Assembly: GCF_029433515.1 (NCBI RefSeq)
Contig: NZ_JAQTIG010000001.1
Location: forward strand, 310,001-374,000
Reading direction: 5' to 3'
DNA from: Lactobacillus sp. ESL0679
GTDB taxonomy: Bacteria > Bacillota > Bacilli > Lactobacillales > Lactobacillaceae
DNA: 64,000 bases
Below are positions 53,449-61,935 of the stretch, piece after piece. A model generated the notes under the pieces. It searched no databases. It was not told the DNA's origin and saw nothing but the letters and a program-made list of their open reading frames with translations. Positions within the stretch are counted from its first letter, which is position 1. Each line of letters opens with the position of its first letter. The position numbers and the translations under genes are program-made.

Positions 53449-54639
53449 TTACTTAACGTGGTTGGCATCTGGCAAAATCGTGATAAAGATCATCGTTGCA
53501 GCAGTCAAAACTGCTTGAATACCAAACGTAACCATGAAATTCTGTCCAGCTATTGCTGAAATAATAACTGTAAAGATATATGAAAGTAATAGTTGAATGG
53601 TACCAACTAAACCACCGGCACTACCAGCATATTTAGGACCAATCTCTGGAAATGCAGCAACCATGCCTTGCATCAGTGGGCCATTAGCTGCTCCAAAGAA
53701 ACCACCAATAACCAAGTTCGCCATCATTAATCCGCCCATTGGCACAAACCAAGTAGCAAAAATTGAAATTGCAGCTACAATTCTTGTTAAAAGCATAAAT
53801 GGTTTAGCTTTATTAAGATTATTAGTAACAGCTGGAGCAATTAACGATCCGAGTAAACTTCCGATAGTTGCAACAGAAGCTATCGCACCAGCAGAAGCTA
53901 CTGCTACTCCTCTACCATTAATCAGCGCTTGCGGCAAAATTCCAGTAAATGACATAGTTGCAGCTGAGCCGATTCCTCCAGTAATACCAACTAACCAAGT
54001 CTTCTTACTTTTGACAACAACACTCAAATACTTAGTAACTGGTTCAGACTTAGGTACAGGTTCACCTTCAGGTGTATCCTTAACCAACAAAATCCACAGA
54101 ACAGTCAAAACCAGTAAAACTGTTGATGAAAAAATATAGGCTGCCTGCACATTAGCAAATAGTGAATTAGTCAATTGCGACAACGTAATCCCGATACTTG
54201 CTGAAGCAAAGAAAATTCCCATTGCAACGTTAGTATCTTGCTTAAACCAAGTACTAAAAATTTTAATCGTATTTGCATTCAGCAGCGCCATATAGACACC
54301 AAACATCATTAACACTAGCATCATAGTGATAAAGCTGTGTGCAAATAGTCTACCATAAGCACCAATTACCGATACAATACAGCCAATAGTTACTACTCTT
54401 TTAGCACCAAACTTGTCAGCTAGCATCCCACTTGGGATACTTAAAAATACGGCAACTAGCATCGGTGCCATTAGCAAACTTGAAAATTGTGCTGTTGAAA
54501 TATGCAATTGCGGCATAATTTGCGTAGCTAAAGCAGAAATCTGAAACTGAGTATAATTGCTTATCATATCCATTAACGCGATGATTCCCAAAATAACCCA
54601 GCGATAACTTGATAGAACTGGTAATTTTTTTGCTTCCAT
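53449..54639 (-). CDS. MFS carrier, tandem copy 3
   Basis: 396 residues, twelve helices, same subfamily as the carriers at 44892 and 48862 (YRWVILGIIALMDMISNYTQFQISALA, GMLADKFGAKRVV, FSTWFKQDTNVAMGIFFASASIGITLSQLT, end LPDANHVK). Twenty-nine bases after the next carrier gene, so both are on one transcript. No reductase gene is directly attached to this pair; the nearest partners are the LysR-sulfotransferase operon on one side and the duplicated modules on the other. Confidence 0.85.
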   Translation of the reverse strand: MEAKKLPVLSSYRWVILGIIALMDMISNYTQFQISALATQIMPQLHISTAQFSSLLMAPMLVAVFLSIPSGMLADKFGAKRVVTIGCIVSVIGAYGRLFAHSFITMMLVLMMFGVYMALLNANTIKIFSTWFKQDTNVAMGIFFASASIGITLSQLTNSLFANVQAAYIFSSTVLLVLTVLWILLVKDTPEGEPVPKSEPVTKYLSVVVKSKKTWLVGITGGIGSAATMSFTGILPQALINGRGVAVASAGAIASVATIGSLLGSLIAPAVTNNLNKAKPFMLLTRIVAAISIFATWFVPMGGLMMANLVIGGFFGAANGPLMQGMVAAFPEIGPKYAGSAGGLVGTIQLLLSYIFTVIISAIAGQNFMVTFGIQAVLTAATMIFITILPDANHVK

Positions 54640-54668
54640 AATTTTTATTTCTTTCCTTAAAATGATTT

Positions 54669-55862
54669 TTACTTAACGTGGTTGGCATCTGGCAACATTA
54701 AAATGAAGATTACTGCACTAACATGCAATAATGCTTGCAGACCAATCGTCATTACTGGATTATGTCCAGCAATTGCAGAAATCATTACCGGGACAACATA
54801 AGAAAGCAGCATTGAAACAGTACCACCAATACCACCAGCAGAACCAGCGTATTTAGGACCAATTTCTGGAAGTTGAATTGTCATTCCTTTCAAAACCGGA
54901 CCTGTCATTGAACCGAACAAGCCACCTAAGGCTAAATTGCACATCATTAATGCTCCACCTGTTAATTTCGTGTTCATGAAGATCATGATACCTGACAAAA
55001 TAACAGCAAAAAGCATAAATGGTCTTGCATTATTCAGCTTCTTAATGATTGCAGGCCCAACCATGGAACCAACTAAGGCACCCATAGAAGCACATGACGT
55101 CATAACGCCAGCTACTGCAGGATTAATTCCCTTAGAATTAATCAAAATCTGTGGCAAAGTTCCGATAAAGGACATTGAAGCAGCACTAACAATACCACCA
55201 CAAATACAAAGCATCCAAACTCTCTTACTTCTGGCAGCAACGCCAAAGTATTTAGTAACTGGTTCACGTTTAGGAATGGCTTCACCCTTCGGTGCATTTC
55301 TAATCAGTAATACCCAAAAACAAGCAACAACTACTAATACACATGATGAAAACATGTAGGCTGCTTGAACAGTCTTGAACAAAACACCCGTCAACTGCGA
55401 TAAAGTCGTACCAATCGTACCGCAACCAAACCAGATTCCCATTGCGATACCAGTATCTTGCTTAAACCAAGTACCGATAATCTTAGTCGAGTTAGCATTA
55501 CCAAGAGCCATGTAAACGCCAAACATCAATAAAGCAATCATCATTGTAGCGAAGTTATTGGCAACCAAGCGACCAAATGCCCCAATAATTGAAATAATAA
55601 ATCCACTAGCAACAACCTTCTTAGGTCCAAATTTGTCCCCTAAGGTTCCACCGGGAATACTTAAAAATACGGCAACAAGCATTGGTGCCATTAACAAACT
55701 TGAAAATTGTGTTGGCGTAATATGTAACACCGGCATAATTCTTGTTGCCAAGGCTGAAACTTGAAATTGTACATAGCTGCTAGTCATGCTCATTAGCGAC
55801 AGAACCGCTAATATTACCCATCTATAACTAGATAGGGCTGGCATACTTCTTTCATTCTCCAT
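54669..55862 (-). CDS. MFS carrier, tandem copy 4
   Basis: 397 residues, same subfamily (ALSSYRWVILAVLSLMSMTSS near the start, GGTLGDKFGPKKVV, end LPDANHVK identical to its neighbour). In the helix 4-5 region it has GTWFKQDTGIAMGIWFGCGTIGTTLSQLT where others have FFASASIGI, so its binding site may differ. The promoter region upstream carries the perfect dyad AACATT-N6-AATGTT. Confidence 0.85.
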   Translation of the reverse strand: MENERSMPALSSYRWVILAVLSLMSMTSSYVQFQVSALATRIMPVLHITPTQFSSLLMAPMLVAVFLSIPGGTLGDKFGPKKVVASGFIISIIGAFGRLVANNFATMMIALLMFGVYMALGNANSTKIIGTWFKQDTGIAMGIWFGCGTIGTTLSQLTGVLFKTVQAAYMFSSCVLVVVACFWVLLIRNAPKGEAIPKREPVTKYFGVAARSKRVWMLCICGGIVSAASMSFIGTLPQILINSKGINPAVAGVMTSCASMGALVGSMVGPAIIKKLNNARPFMLFAVILSGIMIFMNTKLTGGALMMCNLALGGLFGSMTGPVLKGMTIQLPEIGPKYAGSAGGIGGTVSMLLSYVVPVMISAIAGHNPVMTIGLQALLHVSAVIFILMLPDANHVK

Positions 55863-55886
55863 AGCTTTTCTCCTTCAAAATCAAAA

Positions 55887-55904
55887 AACATTATTTACAA
55901 TGTT
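55887..55904. promoter_or_regulatory. Dyad upstream of the tandem carriers
   Basis: AACATT-ATTTAC-AATGTT, perfect six-base arms, 25 bases ahead of the carrier start; a possible operator, although a position this close to the start would suit repression. Confidence 0.35.
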
Positions 55905-56004
55905 CGGGCAGTCGTCATAATCGGTCATTGCACGCACTATACTAATTAATCGCTGCCTATAAGACTATTATTTGTTACTATATTAATGTAAAAACTGAAC
56001 AAAA

Positions 56005-56041
56005 AGAGACCTAATCCAATAAATTTCAGAATTAGATCTCT
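56005..56041 (-). terminator. Terminator of the thioredoxin-sulfotransferase-LysR operon
   Basis: AGAGACCTAAT / ATTAGATCTCT stem (one mismatch) with TTTTTG on the minus strand, 15 bases past the LysR stop. Confidence 0.75.
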
Positions 56042-56055
56042 GTATATTATTGAAT

Positions 56056-56940
56056 TTAGTAATTATCAAGTAGTGTCCGTTCAATAATTGAACAGATCTG
56101 TTTATCCAACTTAGTCTCGCTATTTTTGGCAGGATAGATTATTTCAAGGGGTACGGTCTGTCTCTGCTCAAGGGGAATAGTGCAGATTTGACCGGAAATA
56201 AAATAATCATTTCCAATTGATGCCGTCTCCGGCATCACCGTATAACCACGATCGTGGGCAACAGCATTAAAAATAATGTCACGACTTGATAATACATACT
56301 GCTGTTTAGGGCCCGCACCATTTTTGTAATCATTCAAGACAAAACAGGTTAGGCCCGCAACGTCTGCTTCAGTAATCTCCTTTTTATGTGCTAAAGGACT
56401 ATTTACAGAAGCATAAACTTTCAGCGGCACATCCAGTAACTTTTTATGTTGTAAATTCATTTCAGAGATAATTGTATTAAACAAAGTTTCGTCGTTTTTA
56501 CGTTTACTACAAAGGGCAATATCTATCTTGCCATCACGTAGTTGCTCCAAAAGTTTCTTAGGTCGCAATTCTTCCGGTGAAATTTCTAACTTCGGAAATT
56601 GTTGATAAATCTCATTGATAATCTTGAGAAAGATTGACCCCGATATCATCGGTACTACTGCCAGATTAATCGACTGAATGTCTTCATTACTAATTGCAAA
56701 CCGCTTGAGTTCCTCCACATTACGTTGGATTTTCTGCACAATGTGGTAAACCTGCTTACCTTTTGGGGTTAATTCCACGCCCTTACGAGTACGTTCAAAG
56801 ATTTGGGAGCCCATTTCGTTTTCAAAAGACTTGATCGACTCACTTAATGCGGGCTGTGATATATATAGTTCACAACTAGCCTTTGAAATTGAATGACATT
56901 CAACCACTTTTAGAAAATATTGTAACTGGACGAGCTTCAT
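56056..56940 (-). CDS. LysR family regulator of the sulfotransferase operon
   Basis: 294 residues with MKLVQLQYFLKVVECHSISK and ASCELYISQPALSESIKSFE as the helix-turn-helix (1-55) and a LysR effector domain. It is of a different branch from the two MNFTQL regulators. It is the last gene of the operon, 14 bases after the sulfotransferase-like gene. The likely target is the divergent promoter region at 58701-58889, where a T-N11-A dyad is found. Confidence 0.88.
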   Translation of the reverse strand: MKLVQLQYFLKVVECHSISKASCELYISQPALSESIKSFENEMGSQIFERTRKGVELTPKGKQVYHIVQKIQRNVEELKRFAISNEDIQSINLAVVPMISGSIFLKIINEIYQQFPKLEISPEELRPKKLLEQLRDGKIDIALCSKRKNDETLFNTIISEMNLQHKKLLDVPLKVYASVNSPLAHKKEITEADVAGLTCFVLNDYKNGAGPKQQYVLSSRDIIFNAVAHDRGYTVMPETASIGNDYFISGQICTIPLEQRQTVPLEIIYPAKNSETKLDKQICSIIERTLLDNY

Positions 56941-56953
56941 TTTTATCTCCTAA

Positions 56954-58375
56954 TTAAAGTTTATCTACACAGAATGCAGCACCCTTACCATAACCAGTAG
57001 CACCTTCAACTGAAACCTTAACATCATTATTGAAGTTAGGATCAGCAGCACCTGGCACTTGGAAGTCAGCAATAGCAGGTGGTGTAATTGCCTTAGGTTC
57101 TTCCTTAGTCAATTGTGGTACCCATTCATAAGGAATACGATAAGCACGGTATACTAAATATTCACCAACATGTGGATAAACATATTCCCAAACAACTTCT
57201 TTATCAGGAGTAACTTCTAAGAACCGACCTTCAGTACCCTCATCAATCAAGGTATTACCGTTTGGTAAACGTTGTGCGTCACTAACAAGCGGTGAATAGA
57301 AATGATGGCCGTGGAACGGAACTTTACTATCAAAGTCAGTTGCAGCAAATGTCCAAACAACTTCTAATGTAGTTGGGTTAAATTCAATTACTCTTGAAGT
57401 ATCAATTCGAGTGGTCTTCATTCCCGTCTTAGAAGTTTGATCAGGCAAGCCATATCCGGCCCAACCACCATTGTTGAAGACCATAATGTTACCGGCACCC
57501 GGTAATCCTTGTGGAATCATGTGTGAATGGTGCATACCAACAAGCGGTCCCATTAATCTCAAAGCACGAGTAGCAGTATAATCTGGACCGATTTGCCAAA
57601 CAATCTTACCGCTTTCATGATCAACAATCCACATAATATTTGCTTCACGAGAGTCCATAATAATATTATTAGGATTAAATCGTTCGTCACCTTCGTCAAA
57701 CCAGTGGTTCGGGCCTAAGTAGCTGGCACAGTTAACGTGGAAAATGTCACCTTCACCATGTTCACCACTTTGTTGGGTGTTTGGATCACGGAACATTGCG
57801 TTCTTTTGCACATTAGTCAAATGGAATTCACGGAAGTGATCCAAAATGTGCCATGACCACAACTTCTTACCAGAACGATCAATTTCAATTAAGACATCTT
57901 CTAGCAATGGTTGCGGTGAAATCTTGCGCTTCTTAACGTTGTTATGTGTCAACAACAAAACTTTGTTAAAGTCATCCTTACTGTCTTGACCTGGTGCATA
58001 GTAACCTACTGGGTTACCTTCAATTTGGTAGTCGTGGTGCTGACGAGCAACCCAGCCCTTGCCAACATCTTCATCGTCAACTTCTTGATTGTGATTAAAG
58101 CTCCAAATCGGCTGACCATCAAAGTCGACTTCGGTTAAATCAGCATAATCTTGGTATGCAGCAAAACGGTCACGGCAACGCAATGAACCAAAGACTTTAC
58201 CACCAGGAATCATCTTGTTGGGAAAGCCTTGCAGGTCCTTCCACTCGTGAACAACTTTACCAGACATATCAATTAGCACTGCACCTTCACCAGCAGCATT
58301 AAATAGAGTATAGCCACTCCATGTCTTGTCTGGATTATATCTAACAGTTCCTGTTGGATAAACGCTTCTTCCCAT
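56954..58375 (-). CDS. Arylsulfotransferase-like (ASST) beta-propeller protein
   Basis: 473 residues resembling the ArylsulfotransferaseN/ASST family, which moves sulfate between phenolic compounds without PAPS. Propeller-type repeats recur: VLIEIDRSGKKLWSWHIL (about 160), IMWIVDHESGKIVWQIG (about 248), VIEFNPTTLEVVWTF (about 330), FLEVTPDKEVVWEYVYP (about 390). Histidine-rich spots MHHSHMIPQG (about 280) and FHGHHFYSP (about 355) lie where ASST enzymes hold catalytic histidines, but I cannot align them by eye. No signal peptide, unlike periplasmic ASST, so it works in the cytoplasm. It lies between a thioredoxin-like gene and a LysR gene. Confidence 0.8.
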   Translation of the reverse strand: MGRSVYPTGTVRYNPDKTWSGYTLFNAAGEGAVLIDMSGKVVHEWKDLQGFPNKMIPGGKVFGSLRCRDRFAAYQDYADLTEVDFDGQPIWSFNHNQEVDDEDVGKGWVARQHHDYQIEGNPVGYYAPGQDSKDDFNKVLLLTHNNVKKRKISPQPLLEDVLIEIDRSGKKLWSWHILDHFREFHLTNVQKNAMFRDPNTQQSGEHGEGDIFHVNCASYLGPNHWFDEGDERFNPNNIIMDSREANIMWIVDHESGKIVWQIGPDYTATRALRLMGPLVGMHHSHMIPQGLPGAGNIMVFNNGGWAGYGLPDQTSKTGMKTTRIDTSRVIEFNPTTLEVVWTFAATDFDSKVPFHGHHFYSPLVSDAQRLPNGNTLIDEGTEGRFLEVTPDKEVVWEYVYPHVGEYLVYRAYRIPYEWVPQLTKEEPKAITPPAIADFQVPGAADPNFNNDVKVSVEGATGYGKGAAFCVDKL

Positions 58376-58394
58376 ATTTTTTCTCCTTTAATTA

Positions 58395-58700
58395 TTACTC
58401 AGAAAGCATGTCTGCATATTCATCTTCGGAATGATTACCGCTAAGACGACTAACTGCTTCACCATCATCAAATAAAATCACATGAGGCACGCCCTTCAAG
58501 CGCATCTTAGCTTGCAAGCCCGGATTTTCCTCAACATCAACGTTGTAAAACGGGATATCTGGAAACTCGTCTTCCAGGTCCTCAATCTTTGGGTGAACTT
58601 TTTTACAAACAGGGCAGGTCTTACGTGAAAACAGAATCAGGCATTTTTGCCCATCGTCTTCAACAACTTCGTCAAAAAACTCAGAATTAATTTCTTTCAT
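58395..58700 (-). CDS. Thioredoxin-like protein with CPVC active site
   Basis: 101 residues, thioredoxin fold with SRKTCPVCKKVHPKIEDLE (Cys29, Cys32) and cis-proline GVPHVILFDDGEAV. The CPVC motif in place of CGPC suggests a dedicated rather than general thioredoxin. The ATG at 58700 has AAAGGAGTG seven bases upstream (the frame is open three codons further). First gene of the operon, 19 bases before the sulfotransferase-like gene, and divergent from a thioredoxin-reductase-like gene that is its probable electron donor. Confidence 0.88.
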   Translation of the reverse strand: MKEINSEFFDEVVEDDGQKCLILFSRKTCPVCKKVHPKIEDLEDEFPDIPFYNVDVEENPGLQAKMRLKGVPHVILFDDGEAVSRLSGNHSEDEYADMLSE

Positions 58701-58793
58701 AATTGACACTCCTTTTAAATCTTATTATTTTTTTCACAATATTAGTTTAATCCAAAAGCGCTTACTTTAGTATATATGTAAAATCTATATCAC

Positions 58794-58808
58794 ATAGGAA
58801 TCCCCTAT
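58794..58808. promoter_or_regulatory. LysR-type operator between the divergent redox operons
   Basis: ATAGG-AATCC-CCTAT, perfect five-base arms with the T-N11-A form of LysR recognition sites, placed midway between the thioredoxin-like and reductase-like genes. A second CCTAT half-site lies at 58835-58839 within TATCCTATAGATA, as expected for an activation site. Confidence 0.6.
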
Positions 58809-58889
58809 ATATTAGCGATTTCAAAAAGTTATATCCTATAGATAGTTACAAAATGTGAAAAAAATAATTTATTTAAAAGGAGAATTCTT

Positions 58890-59810
58890 ATGGAAGATTG
58901 TGATGTATTGATTTTAGGTGCCGGCCCAGCTGGCTTATCCGCTGGTTTATTTAGTGCTCGCTATGGTTTGAAAACCGTAATTTTAGAAAAAGACGAAGTT
59001 GGTGGTCGTGCTAACCAAATCACTAAAATTACGACTTACCCCGGAATTTTAGAGTCATCTGGTGAAGATTTAATTGCCAAAATGCGCGCCCATGCCGAAA
59101 AGTTTGGTGCCACTATTAAAATGCAAGCACCAAAATCAATTGAAATCCAAGATGGCTACAAGATTGTCCACACTCGTAAAGTTGATTACAAAGCTAAGAC
59201 ATTAATTGTTGCAACAGGAATGACACCGCGGGTATTGGGCATCCCCGGCGAAGAAGAATTTACTGGAATGGGTGTTTCTTATTGTGCAACTTGTGACGCC
59301 GACTTCTACCAAGACCAAAGGGTTGCAGTTGTTGGCGACAATAATGAAGCCATCAGTGAAGGTCTGCTAATTTGTAAATTTGCCAGTGAAGTAGACGTCA
59401 TCGTTAACAAGCCAGAAGGTCACCTTACCTGCAGCGCTGCTAACAAGGAACGTGCTGACAAGGAGCCAAAGATGCACTTTATCTGGAACACAACAGTTGA
59501 GGATGTTCACGGTGACATGAATGTTGAGGGCTTAAAGCTTAAGGATATGCAGTCTGGCGAAACTCGCGACTTGCCTTGCGATGGTGTGTTCTTCTTCCTT
59601 GGTATGATGCCTGCAACCGCAGTTGTTAAAGACATTGTTGATCTTGACGACCAAGGTTACATGCATGCCAAAGAAGATATGAGCGTTGGCGACCAAGGAA
59701 TTTTTGCTGCAGGTGACACACGTAAGAGATACCTCAGCCAAGTTTTGACTTCTGCCAATGACGGTGCAATTGCCGCCGCTGCAGCACAAAAATACATTGC
59801 CACACACTAG
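58890..59810 (+). CDS. Thioredoxin-reductase-like flavoprotein
   Basis: 306 residues. FAD loop LILGAGPAGLSAGLFSARYG at the start, redox-active CATC in GVSYCATCDADFY near residue 132, and C-terminal GIFAAGDTRKRYLSQVLTSANDGAIAAAAA. The NADPH domain departs from thioredoxin reductases: VVGDNNEAISEG replaces the GGGNSAVEE-type loop and no HRRxxxR motif is seen (NKPEGHLTCSAANK there instead). It probably reduces the divergent CPVC thioredoxin, with a changed electron donor. AAAAGGAG precedes the ATG. An MFS gene follows after 25 bases. Confidence 0.88.
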   Translation: MEDCDVLILGAGPAGLSAGLFSARYGLKTVILEKDEVGGRANQITKITTYPGILESSGEDLIAKMRAHAEKFGATIKMQAPKSIEIQDGYKIVHTRKVDYKAKTLIVATGMTPRVLGIPGEEEFTGMGVSYCATCDADFYQDQRVAVVGDNNEAISEGLLICKFASEVDVIVNKPEGHLTCSAANKERADKEPKMHFIWNTTVEDVHGDMNVEGLKLKDMQSGETRDLPCDGVFFFLGMMPATAVVKDIVDLDDQGYMHAKEDMSVGDQGIFAAGDTRKRYLSQVLTSANDGAIAAAAAQKYIATH

Positions 59811-59835
59811 AAGCCACTGACTTCGGAGAATAATT

Positions 59836-61026
59836 ATGAAAAACATTTCCCACAACAGCATTGTTTTCAAAATTTCCGTACTATCCATTTCTTTGGCAGT
59901 AATGTTGGCACCAACAATTTCCCCAGCACTACCGTTAATGCACTTTCCTGGCGTTACTAAAGAGCAGATTGATACTTTATCAACCATTCCCAATTTAGCT
60001 AAAATTTTGGGTATTCTATTCTGTCCGTTCCTCATTCGCTGGATTGGCCAAAAGAAAACAATCCTCATTGGGCTGGCTGGAATTGTTATTTTAGGGATCA
60101 TTCCCTTCTTCAGTAATTCATACCAAGTTATCTTGGCAGCTAGAGTCATCGTGGGCCTAGCCTTCGGCATCTTTATGCCATTATGTACTAGCCTAATCGT
60201 GCAGCTTTACCGTAATGATAAAAATACTATGGCACACATGATGGGCTATCAAAATACGGTCCAGACATTAGGCAGTGCTCTCGGGTCATTCACAGTTGGT
60301 AGCCTTGTTGCTTGGGGCTGGCACCAAGCCTTCTTGGTTTACCTAATTCCAATCCTGCCGATTGTATTGTTTGGGCTCTTTGTCAGTATTGATCGGCCAC
60401 AAGAAACAGCTCAGAAACAAAAAAGCAAGACCAAATTTAAATTCACAGGTGAAATGGCCTTGACTTGTTTCTTTATGTTAGCAACCCTAGTGTTCTACAT
60501 GCCGATTAACTTTACGATGCCACGATTAATCATTCAGAAACAGATTGGTTCTGCTAGTACGGCAGCGCTAGTTGCGGGAATCGTTCAAATTGCAACAATG
60601 ACCACTGCGTCACTATTTGGCTACATGATGAAGCATGTTGGTAAAATCATTTTCCCAATTGGCTTCTTACTAGTTATGACTGGCTACTTTACCCTTTCAC
60701 AAGCAAATAACCTTGCCGTTCTAATCTGCGCTCTGCTAATCATGGGCATCGGTAATAGTTTCTGTCTGCCATTCATTTACAATTGGATGGCTCTGTTAAC
60801 TAACAGCGATACAGCAACGATGGGACAGTCCATTTTAATGATTGCGTTGAATATCGGTACGGTGCTGTCACCGAAAATTGTCAACGGCATTAACCAATTG
60901 ATGGGCAGTAATGACCCATGCAACGTCATGATTATCTGCGCCTGTGGCGATTTATGCTTAGCGGTAATTGCGGCAATCAATTACGTGCACAGTAGAAGCA
61001 AAAAGCATACGCACGCATTAGCATGA
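59836..61026 (+). CDS. MFS transporter linked to the reductase-like gene
   Basis: 396 residues, twelve helices, of a different subfamily from the other carriers in the island: MLAPTISPALPLMHFPGVTKEQ at the start, motif A FLIRWIGQKKTI near 60, ARVIVGLAFGIFMPLCTSLIVQLYRNDKN near 100 and MGYQNTVQTLGSALGSF. Its co-transcription with the reductase-like gene suggests it moves the compound handled by the thioredoxin-sulfotransferase operon across the divergent promoter. Confidence 0.85.
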   Translation: MKNISHNSIVFKISVLSISLAVMLAPTISPALPLMHFPGVTKEQIDTLSTIPNLAKILGILFCPFLIRWIGQKKTILIGLAGIVILGIIPFFSNSYQVILAARVIVGLAFGIFMPLCTSLIVQLYRNDKNTMAHMMGYQNTVQTLGSALGSFTVGSLVAWGWHQAFLVYLIPILPIVLFGLFVSIDRPQETAQKQKSKTKFKFTGEMALTCFFMLATLVFYMPINFTMPRLIIQKQIGSASTAALVAGIVQIATMTTASLFGYMMKHVGKIIFPIGFLLVMTGYFTLSQANNLAVLICALLIMGIGNSFCLPFIYNWMALLTNSDTATMGQSILMIALNIGTVLSPKIVNGINQLMGSNDPCNVMIICACGDLCLAVIAAINYVHSRSKKHTHALA

Positions 61027-61040
61027 TTATTTTTAAAGAT

Positions 61041-61075
61041 AAAAAGAACCACCTCAATTATGAGGTGGCTCTTTT
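61041..61075. terminator. Convergent terminator between the MFS gene and gpmA
   Basis: AAAAGA-ACCACCTCA / TGAGGTGG-CTCTTTT stem with one mismatch, usable in both directions. Confidence 0.8.
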
Positions 61076-61088
61076 AGTTAGGACTTAA

Positions 61089-61778
61089 TTAATCCAATTT
61101 TTCCTTGTTAGTGACGTTCAACTTGTCATCGAAGGTGTAAACAACTGGTTCACCCGTCTTCATTTCCAAGTTCATAATATCGGCATCAGAAATGTTTTCG
61201 ATGTACTTAGTCAAAGCACGCAATGAGTTACCGTGAGCAGCAATAATAACGTTCTTACCAGCTAACAAGTCTGGTGCAATGTGATCTTCCCAGAAAGGCA
61301 TTACTCTACCAAGGCAAACCTTCAAGTTTTCAGTCCGTGGAATAATGTTCGGGTCAAGGTCAGCATAACGACGGTCGTGCACTTGACTGAATTCTGAATT
61401 GTCTTCAATCTTTGGTGGCAAAACATCATATGAACGACGCCAAATGTGAACTTGCTCATCACCAAACTTTTCAGCAGTTGCCTTCTTGTTCAAGCCTTGC
61501 AAACCACCGTAATGACGTTCATTAAGACGCCAAGACTTGGCTTCTGGAACCCAAAGTTGACCACTTTCTTCCAAAGCATAGTGCAATGTCTTAATAGCAC
61601 GAGTTAAAACTGAAGTATAAGCTTGGTCAAATTGCAAACCAGCTTCCTTAATCAATTTACCTGCATTCTTTGCTTCCTCGACACCTTTTTCTGATAGGTC
61701 AACATCAACCCAACCAGTAAATTTATTTTCAAGGTTCCATTCACTTTGTCCGTGACGGATCAAAACTAATTTTGACAT
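61089..61778 (-). CDS. gpmA: 2,3-bisphosphoglycerate-dependent phosphoglycerate mutase
   Basis: Glycolytic interconversion of 3- and 2-phosphoglycerate. It is 229 residues from the ATG at 61778, with [12 protein letters not shown] (phospho-histidine at H10), [12 protein letters not shown] near 87, and [16 protein letters not shown] near 180. AAGGAGATATTTC precedes the ATG; the longer frame to 61865 is leader sequence. Monocistronic. Confidence 0.96.
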   Translation of the reverse strand: MSKLVLIRHGQSEWNLENKFTGWVDVDLSEKGVEEAKNAGKLIKEAGLQFDQAYTSVLTRAIKTLHYALEESGQLWVPEAKSWRLNERHYGGLQGLNKKATAEKFGDEQVHIWRRSYDVLPPKIEDNSEFSQVHDRRYADLDPNIIPRTENLKVCLGRVMPFWEDHIAPDLLAGKNVIIAAHGNSLRALTKYIENISDADIMNLEMKTGEPVVYTFDDKLNVTNKEKLD

Positions 61779-61935
61779 GAAATATCTCCTTTGCAAATTA
61801 AATGTTTCACTTACTATTTTACACATTTCGTTTTTATTTTCATAGGGTTTACCATTAAAAATCATTTTTTAGCTAACGATTTTACGATACAATAAGGATA
61901 ACAAGTATTATTAGAAAAGAGCATGTTCACATACT

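Noticed and set aside
54416-54688. 90-residue minus-strand frame bridging the two tandem MFS genes
   Set aside because: Overlaps the start of the carrier at 54639 in another frame and has no independent support.
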